From Luteolibacter luteus (GTDB lineage: Bacteria > Verrucomicrobiota > Verrucomicrobiia > Verrucomicrobiales > Akkermansiaceae): 64,000 nucleotides of DNA. The stretch lies in NCBI RefSeq assembly GCF_012913485.1, contig NZ_CP051774.1, forward strand, positions 3,348,001-3,412,000, given 5' to 3'. Shown piece after piece: positions 1 through 8,451 of this stretch. The position numbers were made by a program, and so were the translations under genes. Each line of letters opens with the position of its first letter. The stretch's first letter is position 1. Under the pieces are notes generated by a model that searched no databases, was not told the origin of the DNA, and saw only the letters and a list, made by a program, of their open reading frames with translations.

Positions 1-2070
1 CGGGGACTTGGTGTCGGGGTAGAGGTTCACTTCGCGGACCGAGTAGCGCTTCGCCGGATCGAGGCCCTTCAGCTTCACCGCACCATCGCTGCCGAGGTTC
101 TTGCGTGAGCCGGTGACGAGGTAGTTGAACCACACGGCTTCCTGCTTGGACTCGTTCACGTACATCAGCGAAGCGAAGTCATTCGTGTAGGGCGAGACGA
201 GGCGGTAGAGATCGCCTTGCCAGATCGTGGGCCCGAGTTCCTTGTAGAGCTTCAGGGAATCCTGGGTGAAGCGGAGTTCCTTCTCATCGAGATGTGAAAC
301 CACGATGTCGTGGCCGAACTTGCCCATGAGGGCCACATCGGTGCGGTACTTGATCGGCTGCTTGCCCCAGTCCGTGACGTGGGCAGCCATGGTGATGGAG
401 GGGAAGAACTTCGAATACTCCCACTGCATGTAAACGCGGTCGAGAGGATCGGTGTTATCGCTCGGCCAGAACTCGGTGAAGTACTTGAGCGCGCCGTAGT
501 CCGCGCGGCCACCGCCACCAGCGCAGAGCATGATGGGAAGCTTCGGATACTTTTGGCGGAGACGCTCCATCACGGAGTAGAAGCCCTTCACGTAATCGAC
601 GTAGAGGTGGGCCGGATATGGGTTGGTGGCGGACTTCGCATTGAAGATCACCGCATTGCAGTCCCACTTGATGTAGCCCAGCGTGGGGTTTTCGGTGAGG
701 ATCTTGTCCACGATGCCGAAGACGAAGTCCTGCACCTCGGGATTCGAGAGATCGAGGACCAGCTGGTTGCGGTAGTAGTGCGGCTCGCGATTCGGGGATT
801 GGATCACCCATTCCGGATGCTTGGTGTAGAGCTCGCTCTTCGGGTTCACCATTTCCGGCTCCAGCCAGATGCCGAACTTGATGCCGTTGGTCTCGGCTTC
901 CTTCACCAGATGGCCGATGCCGTGGGGGAGCTTCAGCTTGTTCGGCTCCCAATCGCCGAGTCCGGCGTGGTCATCATTGCGCGGGAACTTGTTTCCGAAC
1001 CAGCCATCATCGAGGAGGAAGACATCGCTGCCCAGCTTCTTTCCATCCTTGATGAGCGCGGCGAGCTTTTCCTCGTTGAAGTCGAAATAGGTAGCTTCCC
1101 AATTGTTGAGGATGGTCTGGCGGGTGCCTTCGCCTTCCAGCACGCGGTGCTTGCGAGCCCAGCGGTGGAGATTGCGGCTGGCATCGCCCGAGCCGGTGCC
1201 GGACCACGTGTGGATGAGGGCGGGCGTGGTGAATTCCTTCTTCGGCGCCAGCGTGTATTCGGAGGCGAAGGGATTGATGCCGGCGATGACCCGGAGGTTG
1301 CGCGCGGGGTCGACCTCCAGGGCGATCTGATAGTTGCCGGTCCATGCCAGGTTGCAGGCGATGACCTCGCCGTTGTCTTCTTCGACCGGGCCGTTGATCC
1401 CGATCATGAAGGAGGGCGGCTGGAAGAGATTGGCGCGGGTGCCGAGCTTGGAATCGAGGATCTTGATGCCTGCGCCGAGTTCTTCGGATTCGGGCTGCAT
1501 TTCGCGGGCCCAATCGCCGTGGTAGTGGGTGAGGTAGTGATGCTTGCCGGTGAGGAAGAGATTGGCAGAGGCGTATTTCTGCATCTTCACCGCACCCTCT
1601 TCGCCATGGCTGATGACGGACCACTGCTCGATCACGTCTTCCTCGATGTAGGCCTTGTAGTAGAGGGTGACGTGGAAGGGATGGGCGGGATCGACCAGCT
1701 TGACGGTGGTGAGCTGGACATCGTTCGCGAGTTGCTTCGCCTCGTGGCTCTCGTAGTTCAGGACGAGGGAGGCATCGCCATCCGAATGCGTGACCTGGAT
1801 GGCGGGCTCGAGGAGATTGCGTGACCCCGCGGTGGTGTAGGCGGCCCCGTAGACGCCGGTCGGGTCATCGGCGGCCTTCCGGCGGTCCGGGAGCTTGGCG
1901 TACTCGGCGGCATCGGCGAGGCGCTTGCCGTGGTGGATGACCAGCGGTTCCTTGCCAGCCTCGACGCGGAGGACCAGAGCGGAGTGCTTCGTTTCGATGG
2001 CGATTTCGCCGGCGGATGCGGTGAGCGTGCCGGTGGCCACCACCAGCGGGATGAAGCGGAAGGGTGTCAT
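1..2070 (-). CDS. Alpha-galactosidase, glycoside hydrolase family 36 (3' end outside window)
   Basis: A continuous reading frame runs from ATG at 2070 to the window edge without a stop, giving 690 visible residues; the C-terminus is cut off. The first ~20 residues look like a signal peptide, so a periplasmic or secreted enzyme is expected. GH36 hallmarks are present: DWEPNKLKLP, GIWLEPEMVNP, the nucleophile motif YIKWDCN (Asp about residue 470) and the acid/base motif PSDNTDP (Asp about 538), followed by QWEYSKFFP and a late VSHL segment. The family releases terminal alpha-1,6-galactose from raffinose-type sugars and galactomannan. The start fits the signal peptide and has no strong Shine-Dalgarno. 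A palindrome about 145 bases upstream may be an operator. Function is confident; exact substrate is inferred. Confidence 0.93.
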   Translation of the reverse strand, partial: MTPFRFIPLVVATGTLTASAGEIAIETKHSALVLRVEAGKEPLVIHHGKRLADAAEYAKLPDRRKAADDPTGVYGAAYTTAGSRNLLEPAIQVTHSDGDASLVLNYESHEAKQLANDVQLTTVKLVDPAHPFHVTLYYKAYIEEDVIEQWSVISHGEEGAVKMQKYASANLFLTGKHHYLTHYHGDWAREMQPESEELGAGIKILDSKLGTRANLFQPPSFMIGINGPVEEDNGEVIACNLAWTGNYQIALEVDPARNLRVIAGINPFASEYTLAPKKEFTTPALIHTWSGTGSGDASRNLHRWARKHRVLEGEGTRQTILNNWEATYFDFNEEKLAALIKDGKKLGSDVFLLDDGWFGNKFPRNDDHAGLGDWEPNKLKLPHGIGHLVKEAETNGIKFGIWLEPEMVNPKSELYTKHPEWVIQSPNREPHYYRNQLVLDLSNPEVQDFVFGIVDKILTENPTLGYIKWDCNAVIFNAKSATNPYPAHLYVDYVKGFYSVMERLRQKYPKLPIMLCAGGGGRADYGALKYFTEFWPSDNTDPLDRVYMQWEYSKFFPSITMAAHVTDWGKQPIKYRTDVALMGKFGHDIVVSHLDEKELRFTQDSLKLYKELGPTIWQGDLYRLVSPYTNDFASLMYVNESKQEAVWFNYLVTGSRKNLGSDGAVKLKGLDPAKRYSVREVNLYPDTKSP

Positions 2071-2214
2071 GGGTCTGGGGTCTTAGAGAGGAAAGAAGGG
2101 TTTGATCCTGTCATTCTCCCCGAAGGTTCCCGGGCAAGGCCATCCTTTTCCCCGACAGGTCACCCAAAATGGTTTGATGGGTGGACGGGAGGATGGAATC
2201 CGGTGCCTGTTCCG

Positions 2215-2240
2215 CCTGTTATAACTGGAAAAATAACAGG
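2215..2240. promoter_or_regulatory. Candidate operator: 8-bp inverted repeat CCTGTTAT/ATAACAGG
   Basis: The 408-base stretch 2071-2478 holds no convincing gene. It should carry the promoter of the alpha-galactosidase, which is read leftwards from 2070. In it CCTGTTAT (2215-2222) and ATAACAGG (2233-2240) form a perfect inverted repeat around a 10-base A-rich spacer, and another CCTGTT lies just to the left at about 2206. The layout fits a dimeric sugar-responsive repressor site, but the regulator is unknown and no promoter boxes were assigned. Confidence 0.35.
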
Positions 2241-2478
2241 TGCGAGGGAAGGGGAACGAACTTCCGACATTGAACGTCGATGCGGGGGATCCGTGTGGAG
2301 TGGAAGGGTGGATCGAGAGCACGCTGGTGGGGGAGTTTGGCGGATGCGGGGGCGGGTTTCTACTGCCAGAACGGGCTTCGAAAAGCGGCACGCCGGTTGC
2401 CCTTAATGCGGGCATTGAGGGTGGCTTCCTCGTTCTCGTGAACGAGCCTGCAGCGGGTGAAGAGATGCCGGGAGGGAA

Positions 2479-3684
2479 CTAAGGAACAAACTCGATCTCG
2501 ATGCCCTTTTTTCGCCAGGCGTCGGCGAACTCCTTTTCGAGTTTTTCGAAGGTGCTGCCGCCGAGGAGCGGGGCGAGGGCGTCCTCGTCGTTCTTTCCGG
2601 CGCGGAGGGCCTTCAGGTATTCGGTGATGCGGTAGGACTTTCCGCCGCCCTCCATGTGCAGGAAGTAGTGGGTGAGGAGCAGGGCGAAGCCGTAGTTGAA
2701 GTTCGCATTCCGGCCCGCGAAGTAGCTGTAGTCCATCAACAGGAATTGCTTCAGCCGGGGTGCGCGCAGTTTCTTGCCGAGATTCCTGCCGAAGCGACCG
2801 TCCTCACCGTAGGCGGTCACGTAGTTGAGCACGATGTTTCCCTGCGGATCCGGGCGGAAGTGGCCCCAGGTGTAGGGAGTGGAAGCGAGGTATTCGGCGA
2901 GGCCCTCGACCAGCCAGCCATTGCGGGAGGAGCGCATGTATTCGCGGGTCGTGAGCTGGTGCGCCAGCTCGTGGATCAGCACCTTGTTCTGCTTGGCGGT
3001 ATCGAGGCTGAAGCCGGTGGAGGTGCGGGTGAGGCCGAGGCTTTCCATGGGCACCATCACGACTCCGGTGGAGGGGACATAGCAGCCGGCCGAGCCCGCC
3101 GGGCCTCCTGCCTGAATGTAGCCGTTCATGCTCTGGAACAGCAGGACATCCAAACGCCCCTGCCGGATCACCCCGGAGTGCAGGGCGAGCGGGACGCTGG
3201 TGGCGTATTTGTGAGTCGTCTCGAACATCATCGCGAAGTTCCGCAGGACGTCTTCCGTCAAGCGGGCATCGCAGGTGAAGCGGTAGTGGGGGCTTTCGTA
3301 GATGTAGCGTCCGGTCTTCGCGTCCTCCGAGACGACCTTTGATTGGGAGGCACCATCCATGCGGATTTCGCGCGGCCATGCGTAGCCGAAGTTCGTCTGG
3401 ACCGGTGTCTGCGCTGCCGTGCCGGGAGTCGCCGGGGCGGCTGGTGCTACGGACTGCAGGCGGACGAGAGCCTGCCGGTCGGCGGGGCTGAGATCGGCCA
3501 CGGGAGTGGCGAAAGTCCGGCCGTTTTCGAAGGCGAAGATCGCATTCGCGCCGTCGACCTTCACGAACTCCGCTTGGAAGGTGCGGCCTTGGGTGTTGGT
3601 CCAAGTCCGCTGCTCCGCATGACTCTTCGCGCAGGAGAGGGCGAAGAGGAGGCCGGAAAGAAAGGCGCCATGACGGGAGGTCAT
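2479..3684 (-). CDS. Secreted SHD1-domain zinc metallopeptidase-like protein
   Basis: 401 residues. An N-terminal signal peptide (about residues 1-23) is followed by an SLA1-homology domain 1 (RTWTNTQGRTFQAEFVKVDG...), a small beta-rich module common in Planctomycetes and Verrucomicrobia. The C-terminal half has a gluzincin-like zinc site, LIHELAHQLTTREYM, followed by WLVEGLAEYLAS, matching HExxH plus a downstream glutamate of DUF1570-type peptidases. A secreted or periplasmic metallopeptidase is likely; the substrate is unknown. The start gives a good signal sequence. It is followed downstream by the alpha-galactosidase across a 408-base gap, so the two are probably transcribed separately. 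Confidence 0.82.
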   Translation of the reverse strand: MTSRHGAFLSGLLFALSCAKSHAEQRTWTNTQGRTFQAEFVKVDGANAIFAFENGRTFATPVADLSPADRQALVRLQSVAPAAPATPGTAAQTPVQTNFGYAWPREIRMDGASQSKVVSEDAKTGRYIYESPHYRFTCDARLTEDVLRNFAMMFETTHKYATSVPLALHSGVIRQGRLDVLLFQSMNGYIQAGGPAGSAGCYVPSTGVVMVPMESLGLTRTSTGFSLDTAKQNKVLIHELAHQLTTREYMRSSRNGWLVEGLAEYLASTPYTWGHFRPDPQGNIVLNYVTAYGEDGRFGRNLGKKLRAPRLKQFLLMDYSYFAGRNANFNYGFALLLTHYFLHMEGGGKSYRITEYLKALRAGKNDEDALAPLLGGSTFEKLEKEFADAWRKKGIEIEFVP

Positions 3685-3737
3685 GGCGCATTAAAGATCC
3701 GCTTTGCCGGAATTTCCGAGGAAATTTCCCTAACTCC

Positions 3738-4283
3738 TCAGCGTTGGACGATCACCGGCGTGCCGACGCGGACGGCATCGTAGAAGCGCTTGGCGTGGCG
3801 CTTTGGCAGGCGCACGCAGCCGCTGGAGGCGGGATAGCCGGGGACATTTCCGGCGTGCAGGCCGTAGGCACCGCTGAAGCGGAGGAAGTAGGGCATCGGC
3901 ACACCTTGGAACTTGCTGCCAGCAGGACGACCACCCTTCCGGATGTCGATGTTCTCCTTCACGACTTTTCCGTTCTTCACGTAGTTCCCGTAGAGGGAGG
4001 AGCGATGGTCGGCGTCCTTTTCGACCACGCTGAAGCGGCCGCGCGGCGTGTCCTTGCCTTCGCGGCCGGAGGAAATCGGGGCTACGGCGACCATCTTGTC
4101 GTGCTGGTAGAGGTAGGCTTTTTGTTCGCCGAGCTTCACCAGGATCTTGCGGTTCCGGGTGCCGCCGCGATCCATCATGCCGCCCAATTCGGGGACGGAG
4201 GCGCAACTGGCGAAGAACAAGGGTAGGGCGGCGAGGGCGAGCCAGAGGGCCCGCGCGGGACGGTTCGAAGTGCGGTTTTTCAT
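3738..4283 (-). CDS. L,D-transpeptidase (YkuD domain) lipoprotein
   Basis: 181 residues. The N-terminus has a lipoprotein signal with lipobox LFFASC at about residue 27. The rest is a YkuD catalytic domain with the motif HAGNVPGYPASSGCVRLP, giving catalytic His about 143 and Cys about 156. The family builds 3-3 cross-links in peptidoglycan or attaches proteins to it, acting in the periplasm. The segment SSGREGKDTPRGRFSV is the usual substrate-side loop of the fold. The start gives a classic signal peptide. It stands alone between the SHD1 peptidase (same strand) and the divergent DUF4394 gene. Whether it cross-links or anchors proteins cannot be told from sequence. Confidence 0.92.
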   Translation of the reverse strand: MKNRTSNRPARALWLALAALPLFFASCASVPELGGMMDRGGTRNRKILVKLGEQKAYLYQHDKMVAVAPISSGREGKDTPRGRFSVVEKDADHRSSLYGNYVKNGKVVKENIDIRKGGRPAGSKFQGVPMPYFLRFSGAYGLHAGNVPGYPASSGCVRLPKRHAKRFYDAVRVGTPVIVQR

Positions 4284-4499
4284 GCGTGGCGACAGGGCTG
4301 CCCTGTCCCACGGCTTGGCCGTCCCGTCAACCTATCAGGGGTGATTTTCGGGCCCCGGCGGCCATTTCTGAATGCCCCTATTGCGTTTTGGTCGTCGCGA
4401 CCTGTGGCCTGCGGATCTCAAGGTGTTAGGTTTGCTCCTGCTCTTCCTTGCAGGCGCTGCCCCCTGAAACCCAAACCCCAACCAGGAAAAACCGAACAC

Positions 4500-5333
4500 A
4501 TGAAAGTCACATTCCGCCATGCACTCCTCTCGCTGGCGATTCCCGCTGCCTTGCTGGCTCCAGCGAAGGCGCAGGATGCCCTTGCCGGCCTCGCTCCCAA
4601 GAACCGGCTCGTCTTTTTCAGCGCGAATAACCCGGGGAGTGTCGAGGTCCTGAAAGTTACCGGTCTGCAGAGGGGAGAAAGGCTTCTTGGCATCGACCGC
4701 CGCCCGGCGACCGGGCAGCTTTTCGGGCTAGGGAGCAGCAGCCGCCTCTATGTGATCGATACGGAAACCGGTGCGGCGACTGCCTTGGGCAGTGCGGCCT
4801 TCACCCCGGCGCTCAGCGGGACAAGCTTTGGTTTCGACTTCAATCCGGTGGTCGACCGGATCCGGATCACCAGCAATACCGGGCAGAACCTCCGTGCCGA
4901 TCCGAATACGGGCCTGATCGCTGCCACCGACACGGCGCTTGCCTATGCGGCAGGAGATCCCGGTGCGGGTTCGGTTCCGGGCGTGGCGGGTTCCGCCTAT
5001 ACCAACAGTGTCAGCCCGACCCCTGCGGCTACCACGCTCTACAACCTCGACGTGACCCGCGACGTGCTGGTGACCCAGAATCCGCCGAACGATGGAGCCC
5101 TGAATACCGTGGGTGCGCTCGGGGTGAATGCCACCAAGCTTGCGGGGTTCGATATCTCCGGCGGCACCGGCACGGCTTACGCGAGCATCCAGAAGAAGCT
5201 GGCCTTCGGAAAGAGTGCCCGTGCTTCGCTCTACACGATCAACCTTGCCACCGGGCAGGCCACCTTGGTTGGCAAGATCAGCGGTCCCTACCCGATCACC
5301 GACATCACGGTCCTGAACACTTTCGCCCAGTAG
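4500..5333 (+). CDS. Secreted DUF4394 family protein
   Basis: 277 residues. The frame is open from 4341, but the ATG at 4500 begins a clear signal peptide (MKVTFRHALLSLAIPAALLAPAKAQ), so I chose it. The mature part is a run of beta-strand repeats with the DUF4394 pattern: NRLVFFSANNPG, LLGIDRRPATGQLFGLG, FGFDFNPVVDRIRITSNTGQNLR, GTAYASIQKK and LYTINLATGQATLVG. The fold is expected to be a beta-propeller-like exported domain; no function is known. It stands alone and is followed by a strong terminator hairpin at 5369-5411. Confidence 0.86.
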   Translation: MKVTFRHALLSLAIPAALLAPAKAQDALAGLAPKNRLVFFSANNPGSVEVLKVTGLQRGERLLGIDRRPATGQLFGLGSSSRLYVIDTETGAATALGSAAFTPALSGTSFGFDFNPVVDRIRITSNTGQNLRADPNTGLIAATDTALAYAAGDPGAGSVPGVAGSAYTNSVSPTPAATTLYNLDVTRDVLVTQNPPNDGALNTVGALGVNATKLAGFDISGGTGTAYASIQKKLAFGKSARASLYTINLATGQATLVGKISGPYPITDITVLNTFAQ

Positions 5334-5368
5334 AGGGGACCTATTTTCCCCCCTACAAAACAAAACCC

Positions 5369-5411
5369 AAGGGAATCGGGGCGATGGCGCTCCGGTTCCC
5401 TTATTCTTTTT
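5369..5411 (+). terminator. Rho-independent terminator, probably bidirectional
   Basis: AAGGGAA (5369-5375) pairs with TTCCCTT (5396-5402), and GC-rich inner arms extend the stem. It is followed by ATTCTTTTT on the plus strand. On the minus strand the tail GGGTTTTGTTTTG is also T-rich, so it can serve both the DUF4394 gene and the convergent SH3 gene. Confidence 0.85.
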
Positions 5412-5427
5412 CGCCCACGCGATTTGC

Positions 5428-5772
5428 TCAGGCCACCGGCTTCAGCAGGTAGCCCGCGACCCAGCCTTCCTGACCTGCGGCATTGCGGCACCAGTGCCAG
5501 CCGTGGATCTGCTTGAGGGAGTCCAGTTCATCGCCGCGGCGGATCACCAGCACGGTGGGATCGAAGGCCTCGATCGCGGCGAAGCGTCCTTCGCCCAAGG
5601 GTTCGAGGATCTGCTCGGGGACGTAGCCGTCATTGCCATTATCGTCTTCCGCCCAGACCCAGCCGGGCCAAGCGCGATCCACAGGGCCTACCGTGACTTC
5701 GTCTCCGGGCTCCAGGCGAAGCGGGTCGCTGTCCTTTTCCTCGTAATCGGCGTTGGCGGTGAAGCGTGGCAT
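5428..5772 (-). CDS. Small protein with two SH3-like domains
   Basis: 114 residues from the chosen ATG at 5772; an in-frame ATG at 5853 would add 27 residues that do not resemble the domain. Two SH3-like halves are visible: DYEEKDSDPLRLEPGDEV with WPGWVWAEDDNGNDGYVP, then VLVIRRGDELDSLKQ with WHWCRNAAGQEGWVAGYL. The family (variant SH3) binds peptides or acts as a structural module. There is no signal peptide, so a cytoplasmic role is likely. The gene converges with DUF4394 and is divergent from recQ. The partner is unknown. Confidence 0.78.
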   Translation of the reverse strand: MPRFTANADYEEKDSDPLRLEPGDEVTVGPVDRAWPGWVWAEDDNGNDGYVPEQILEPLGEGRFAAIEAFDPTVLVIRRGDELDSLKQIHGWHWCRNAAGQEGWVAGYLLKPVA

Positions 5773-6005
5773 GAAGAGAGGATGTAGCAGTACGGCGGGA
5801 AGGGGCAAGGATGCTTGAGGGGTGGAATTACCAATCATCAATCTTCCCGTCACCGAACGGAGTGCCGCTTCGCGGGGAACGGAAGATAAAGAGAGGAGAT
5901 CGGAGGATGCGGCTGGTTGCCGCTAAAGTGCGACGGCCATAGACGCGCCGCTACATTTTTCCTGACCGCTCCTGCGGAGCCTTGTCCTTTGTCCTTCCTC
6001 CCGGC

Positions 6006-7934
6006 ATGTCCTGCGGCGTGAGCGCCGACCTGATCCTTGATACCCTCCGTGACCGTTTCGGGCATGCGGGGTTTCGCGGCGGGCAGAGGGAGGTGGTGGA
6101 AGGTTTGATCGATGGCCGCTCGATGCTGGCGGTCTTCCCGACGGGCGGGGGGAAGTCGCTATGCTACCAATTGCCGGCACTTTTGCTGGATGGGGTGACG
6201 CTGGTGGTTTCTCCACTGATCGCGCTGATGAAGGATCAGGTGGATGCGCTGCGGGCGAAGGGGGTGGCGGCGGCGCGGCTGGACTCCACGCTCGAGCGGG
6301 AGGAATACGAGGCGGTGATCCGCTCGCTGGGGGACGGCTCCTTGAAGCTCCTGTATGTGGCACCGGAGAGGCTATCCAACGAGGGCTTCCGGGCCCGGCT
6401 GAAGAAGCTGCGGATCGCGCTGGTGGCGATCGACGAGGCGCATTGTATTTCCGAATGGGGCCACAATTTCCGGCCGGACTACCTGAAGCTTGCGAAACTG
6501 TGCCGTGACCTGAAGGTGCCGCGGGTGCTCTGCCTCACCGCGACCGCCACGCCTGCGGTGGCGAAGGATATCCGCAAGGGTTTCCGGATCACGGAGGGCG
6601 ATCACATCCAGCTCAGCTTCCACCGGGCGAACCTGGACCTGCGGGTTTCACCGTTGTCCGCGGGCGAGCGGAAGGCTCACCTGCTCCGGCGCCTGAAGGA
6701 AAGCGAGGGGCCTGCGGTGGTGTATGTGACCCTGCAGCACACGGCGGAAGAGGTGGCCACCTTTCTCCAGAAGAACGGCCTGCCTGCCCGTGCCTATCAT
6801 GCGGGCCTGCCTGATGAATTCCGCGCCTCGGCGCAGGAGGATTTCATGGCGGGAACTACGAGAGTCATCGTAGCAACGATCGCCTTCGGCATGGGGATCG
6901 ACAAGGCGGACATCCGTGCGGTCTATCACTACAACCTGCCGAAGAGCATCGAGAACTACACCCAGGAGACCGGCCGTGCCGGGCGCGATGGCAAGCTGTC
7001 CGCCTGCGAGCTGCTGGCCTGCGGCGATGACCTGGTGACGCTTGAGAATTTCATCCATGGCGACACTCCCTCGCCGGCGGCGGTGCGGCACTTCATCGAT
7101 CACGTTCTGCGGCTGGGGAACGAGTTCGATCTATCGACCTACGAGCTGTCCTCGGTGAATGATATCCGGCCGCTGGTGGTTGGCACCTTGCTTACCTACC
7201 TGGAGCTAGAGGGCATCATCGAGGCGACCCGGATGTTCTGGTCGACCTACCAGGTGAGACCGCTGCGCGACATGGAGTCGATGCTGGCCGGCTACGATGC
7301 ACGGCGGAAAACCTTCCTGCGGAAGATCTTCGCGGCCGCGAAGGAGGGACGGAGCTGGTTCACCTTCGAGATCCAGGAAGTCGCGATGAATAGCGGCGAG
7401 GACAAGCAGCGGATCGTGGCGGCGCTGACTTATCTGGAAGAGGCGGGTGATCTGACGGTGAAGAAATCCGGCATCCGCCAAGGCTACCGGATGAAGAAGG
7501 ATCCGGGCGACCTGAGGGAACTGGCGGAGCGGCTGGACGCGCAATTCCGCCGTCGTGAGGAGGCCGATCTCCAGCGCCTGCATGAGGTAGTGGAGCTGGC
7601 CGAGCAGCCCGGCTGCCTGACCGGATTCGTGACGGGGCACTTCGGCGAGAGGCTGGCGGAGCCCTGCGGTCACTGTGATCGCTGCAGGGGGATCGCGCCT
7701 TCACCGGTCCCGCGGACGGCTCATCAGGAACCATCGGCGGAGGAACTGACGGCGATCCGGGACCTGAGGGGCGAAGGTCATGCCGCACTGAAAACCCCGC
7801 GCCAGCTTGCCCGCTTCCTGTGTGGCATCTCCAGTCCGGCGGTAACCCGGGCGCGCCTCTCCCGGCACGATGCTTTCGGCCTCCTTGAACACCTGCCATT
7901 TGCAGAAGTTCTCGATTTGGCGGAGTCGTTTTGA
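6006..7934 (+). CDS. recQ: ATP-dependent DNA helicase RecQ
   Basis: 642 residues from the ATG at 6006; a TTG at 5982 would add eight. Superfamily 2 helicase motifs: FPTGGGKSLCYQLPA (Walker A), SPLIALMKDQV, IDEAHCISEWGHNFRPDY (DEAH box), LTATATP, IAFGMGIDKADIRAVYH and QETGRAGRDG. A zinc-binding region follows, with a Cys near CLTGFVTGHFGE and then PCGHCDRC, and a winged-helix (RQC-like) region lies between. I see no HRDC domain at the C-terminus. RecQ unwinds DNA 3' to 5' during recombination and fork repair. It is a single gene, divergent from the SH3 protein and followed by about 500 noncoding bases. Confidence 0.95.
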   Translation: MSCGVSADLILDTLRDRFGHAGFRGGQREVVEGLIDGRSMLAVFPTGGGKSLCYQLPALLLDGVTLVVSPLIALMKDQVDALRAKGVAAARLDSTLEREEYEAVIRSLGDGSLKLLYVAPERLSNEGFRARLKKLRIALVAIDEAHCISEWGHNFRPDYLKLAKLCRDLKVPRVLCLTATATPAVAKDIRKGFRITEGDHIQLSFHRANLDLRVSPLSAGERKAHLLRRLKESEGPAVVYVTLQHTAEEVATFLQKNGLPARAYHAGLPDEFRASAQEDFMAGTTRVIVATIAFGMGIDKADIRAVYHYNLPKSIENYTQETGRAGRDGKLSACELLACGDDLVTLENFIHGDTPSPAAVRHFIDHVLRLGNEFDLSTYELSSVNDIRPLVVGTLLTYLELEGIIEATRMFWSTYQVRPLRDMESMLAGYDARRKTFLRKIFAAAKEGRSWFTFEIQEVAMNSGEDKQRIVAALTYLEEAGDLTVKKSGIRQGYRMKKDPGDLRELAERLDAQFRRREEADLQRLHEVVELAEQPGCLTGFVTGHFGERLAEPCGHCDRCRGIAPSPVPRTAHQEPSAEELTAIRDLRGEGHAALKTPRQLARFLCGISSPAVTRARLSRHDAFGLLEHLPFAEVLDLAESF

Positions 7935-8200
7935 AGCTTGGGGCCTCCGGGGGCAGGGCGGGAGGGCAGCTTATTTTGTAATCGCTTGGGCCTCCAGTGC
8001 CCCGCGATGCAGCCCAAAAAGTAAATACGCCGCGGATACTTCATCCGGGTGACGTCATGTCTGGCACTTTTTGAGAATCGAAAACGGTCGCTTCATGCTG
8101 CCTCCGGCCGCAGCTTGATCAAGTCGACGTCGTCAAGAATGCGGCCTTTTCCCGCCTTTTCACAGGGTTTCGCAACATTTTTGATCGACGGACGGTTATA

Positions 8201-8216
8201 GTGACGAAATTGTCAC
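8201..8216. promoter_or_regulatory. Inverted repeat GTGACgaaattGTCAC in a long leader region
   Basis: The 517-base stretch 7935-8451 between recQ and the polyphosphate polymerase gene has no convincing coding frame. It contains GTGAC (8201-8205) and GTCAC (8212-8216) as a perfect inverted repeat with a 6-base spacer, flanked by similar sequences CGGTTATA on the left and CGGTTGTTA on the right. A second palindromic core, TGACGTCA, lies at about 8051. The site is about 235 bases upstream of the VTC start, so it may be an operator for that module. No Pho box could be assigned. Confidence 0.35.
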
Positions 8217-8451
8217 GGTTGTTATCGCGATGAAAGCCAATGTGATCTCGTGTGCCAATCCGGCAGGCGCTATCGTCTGCACGGATAGGACTTGCCGTGT
8301 TGAGCGGCCGGACACGGAGGCCGCGGACGGCCAGACCCGCGGGCTCCTCATCGCTCCCACCCCTGGACGCCACCCAGCGTTTGATCCAACCTTTTGCATT
8401 GCAGTCATCTGTAACGCATAGGCGATCCCATACTGTTCCCCCAGAGCCGCA

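Noticed and set aside
310-1824. Plus-strand 504-residue open frame
   Set aside because: It lies antisense to the GH36 alpha-galactosidase, whose catalytic motifs are plain on the other strand; its composition is that of a GC-rich shadow frame.
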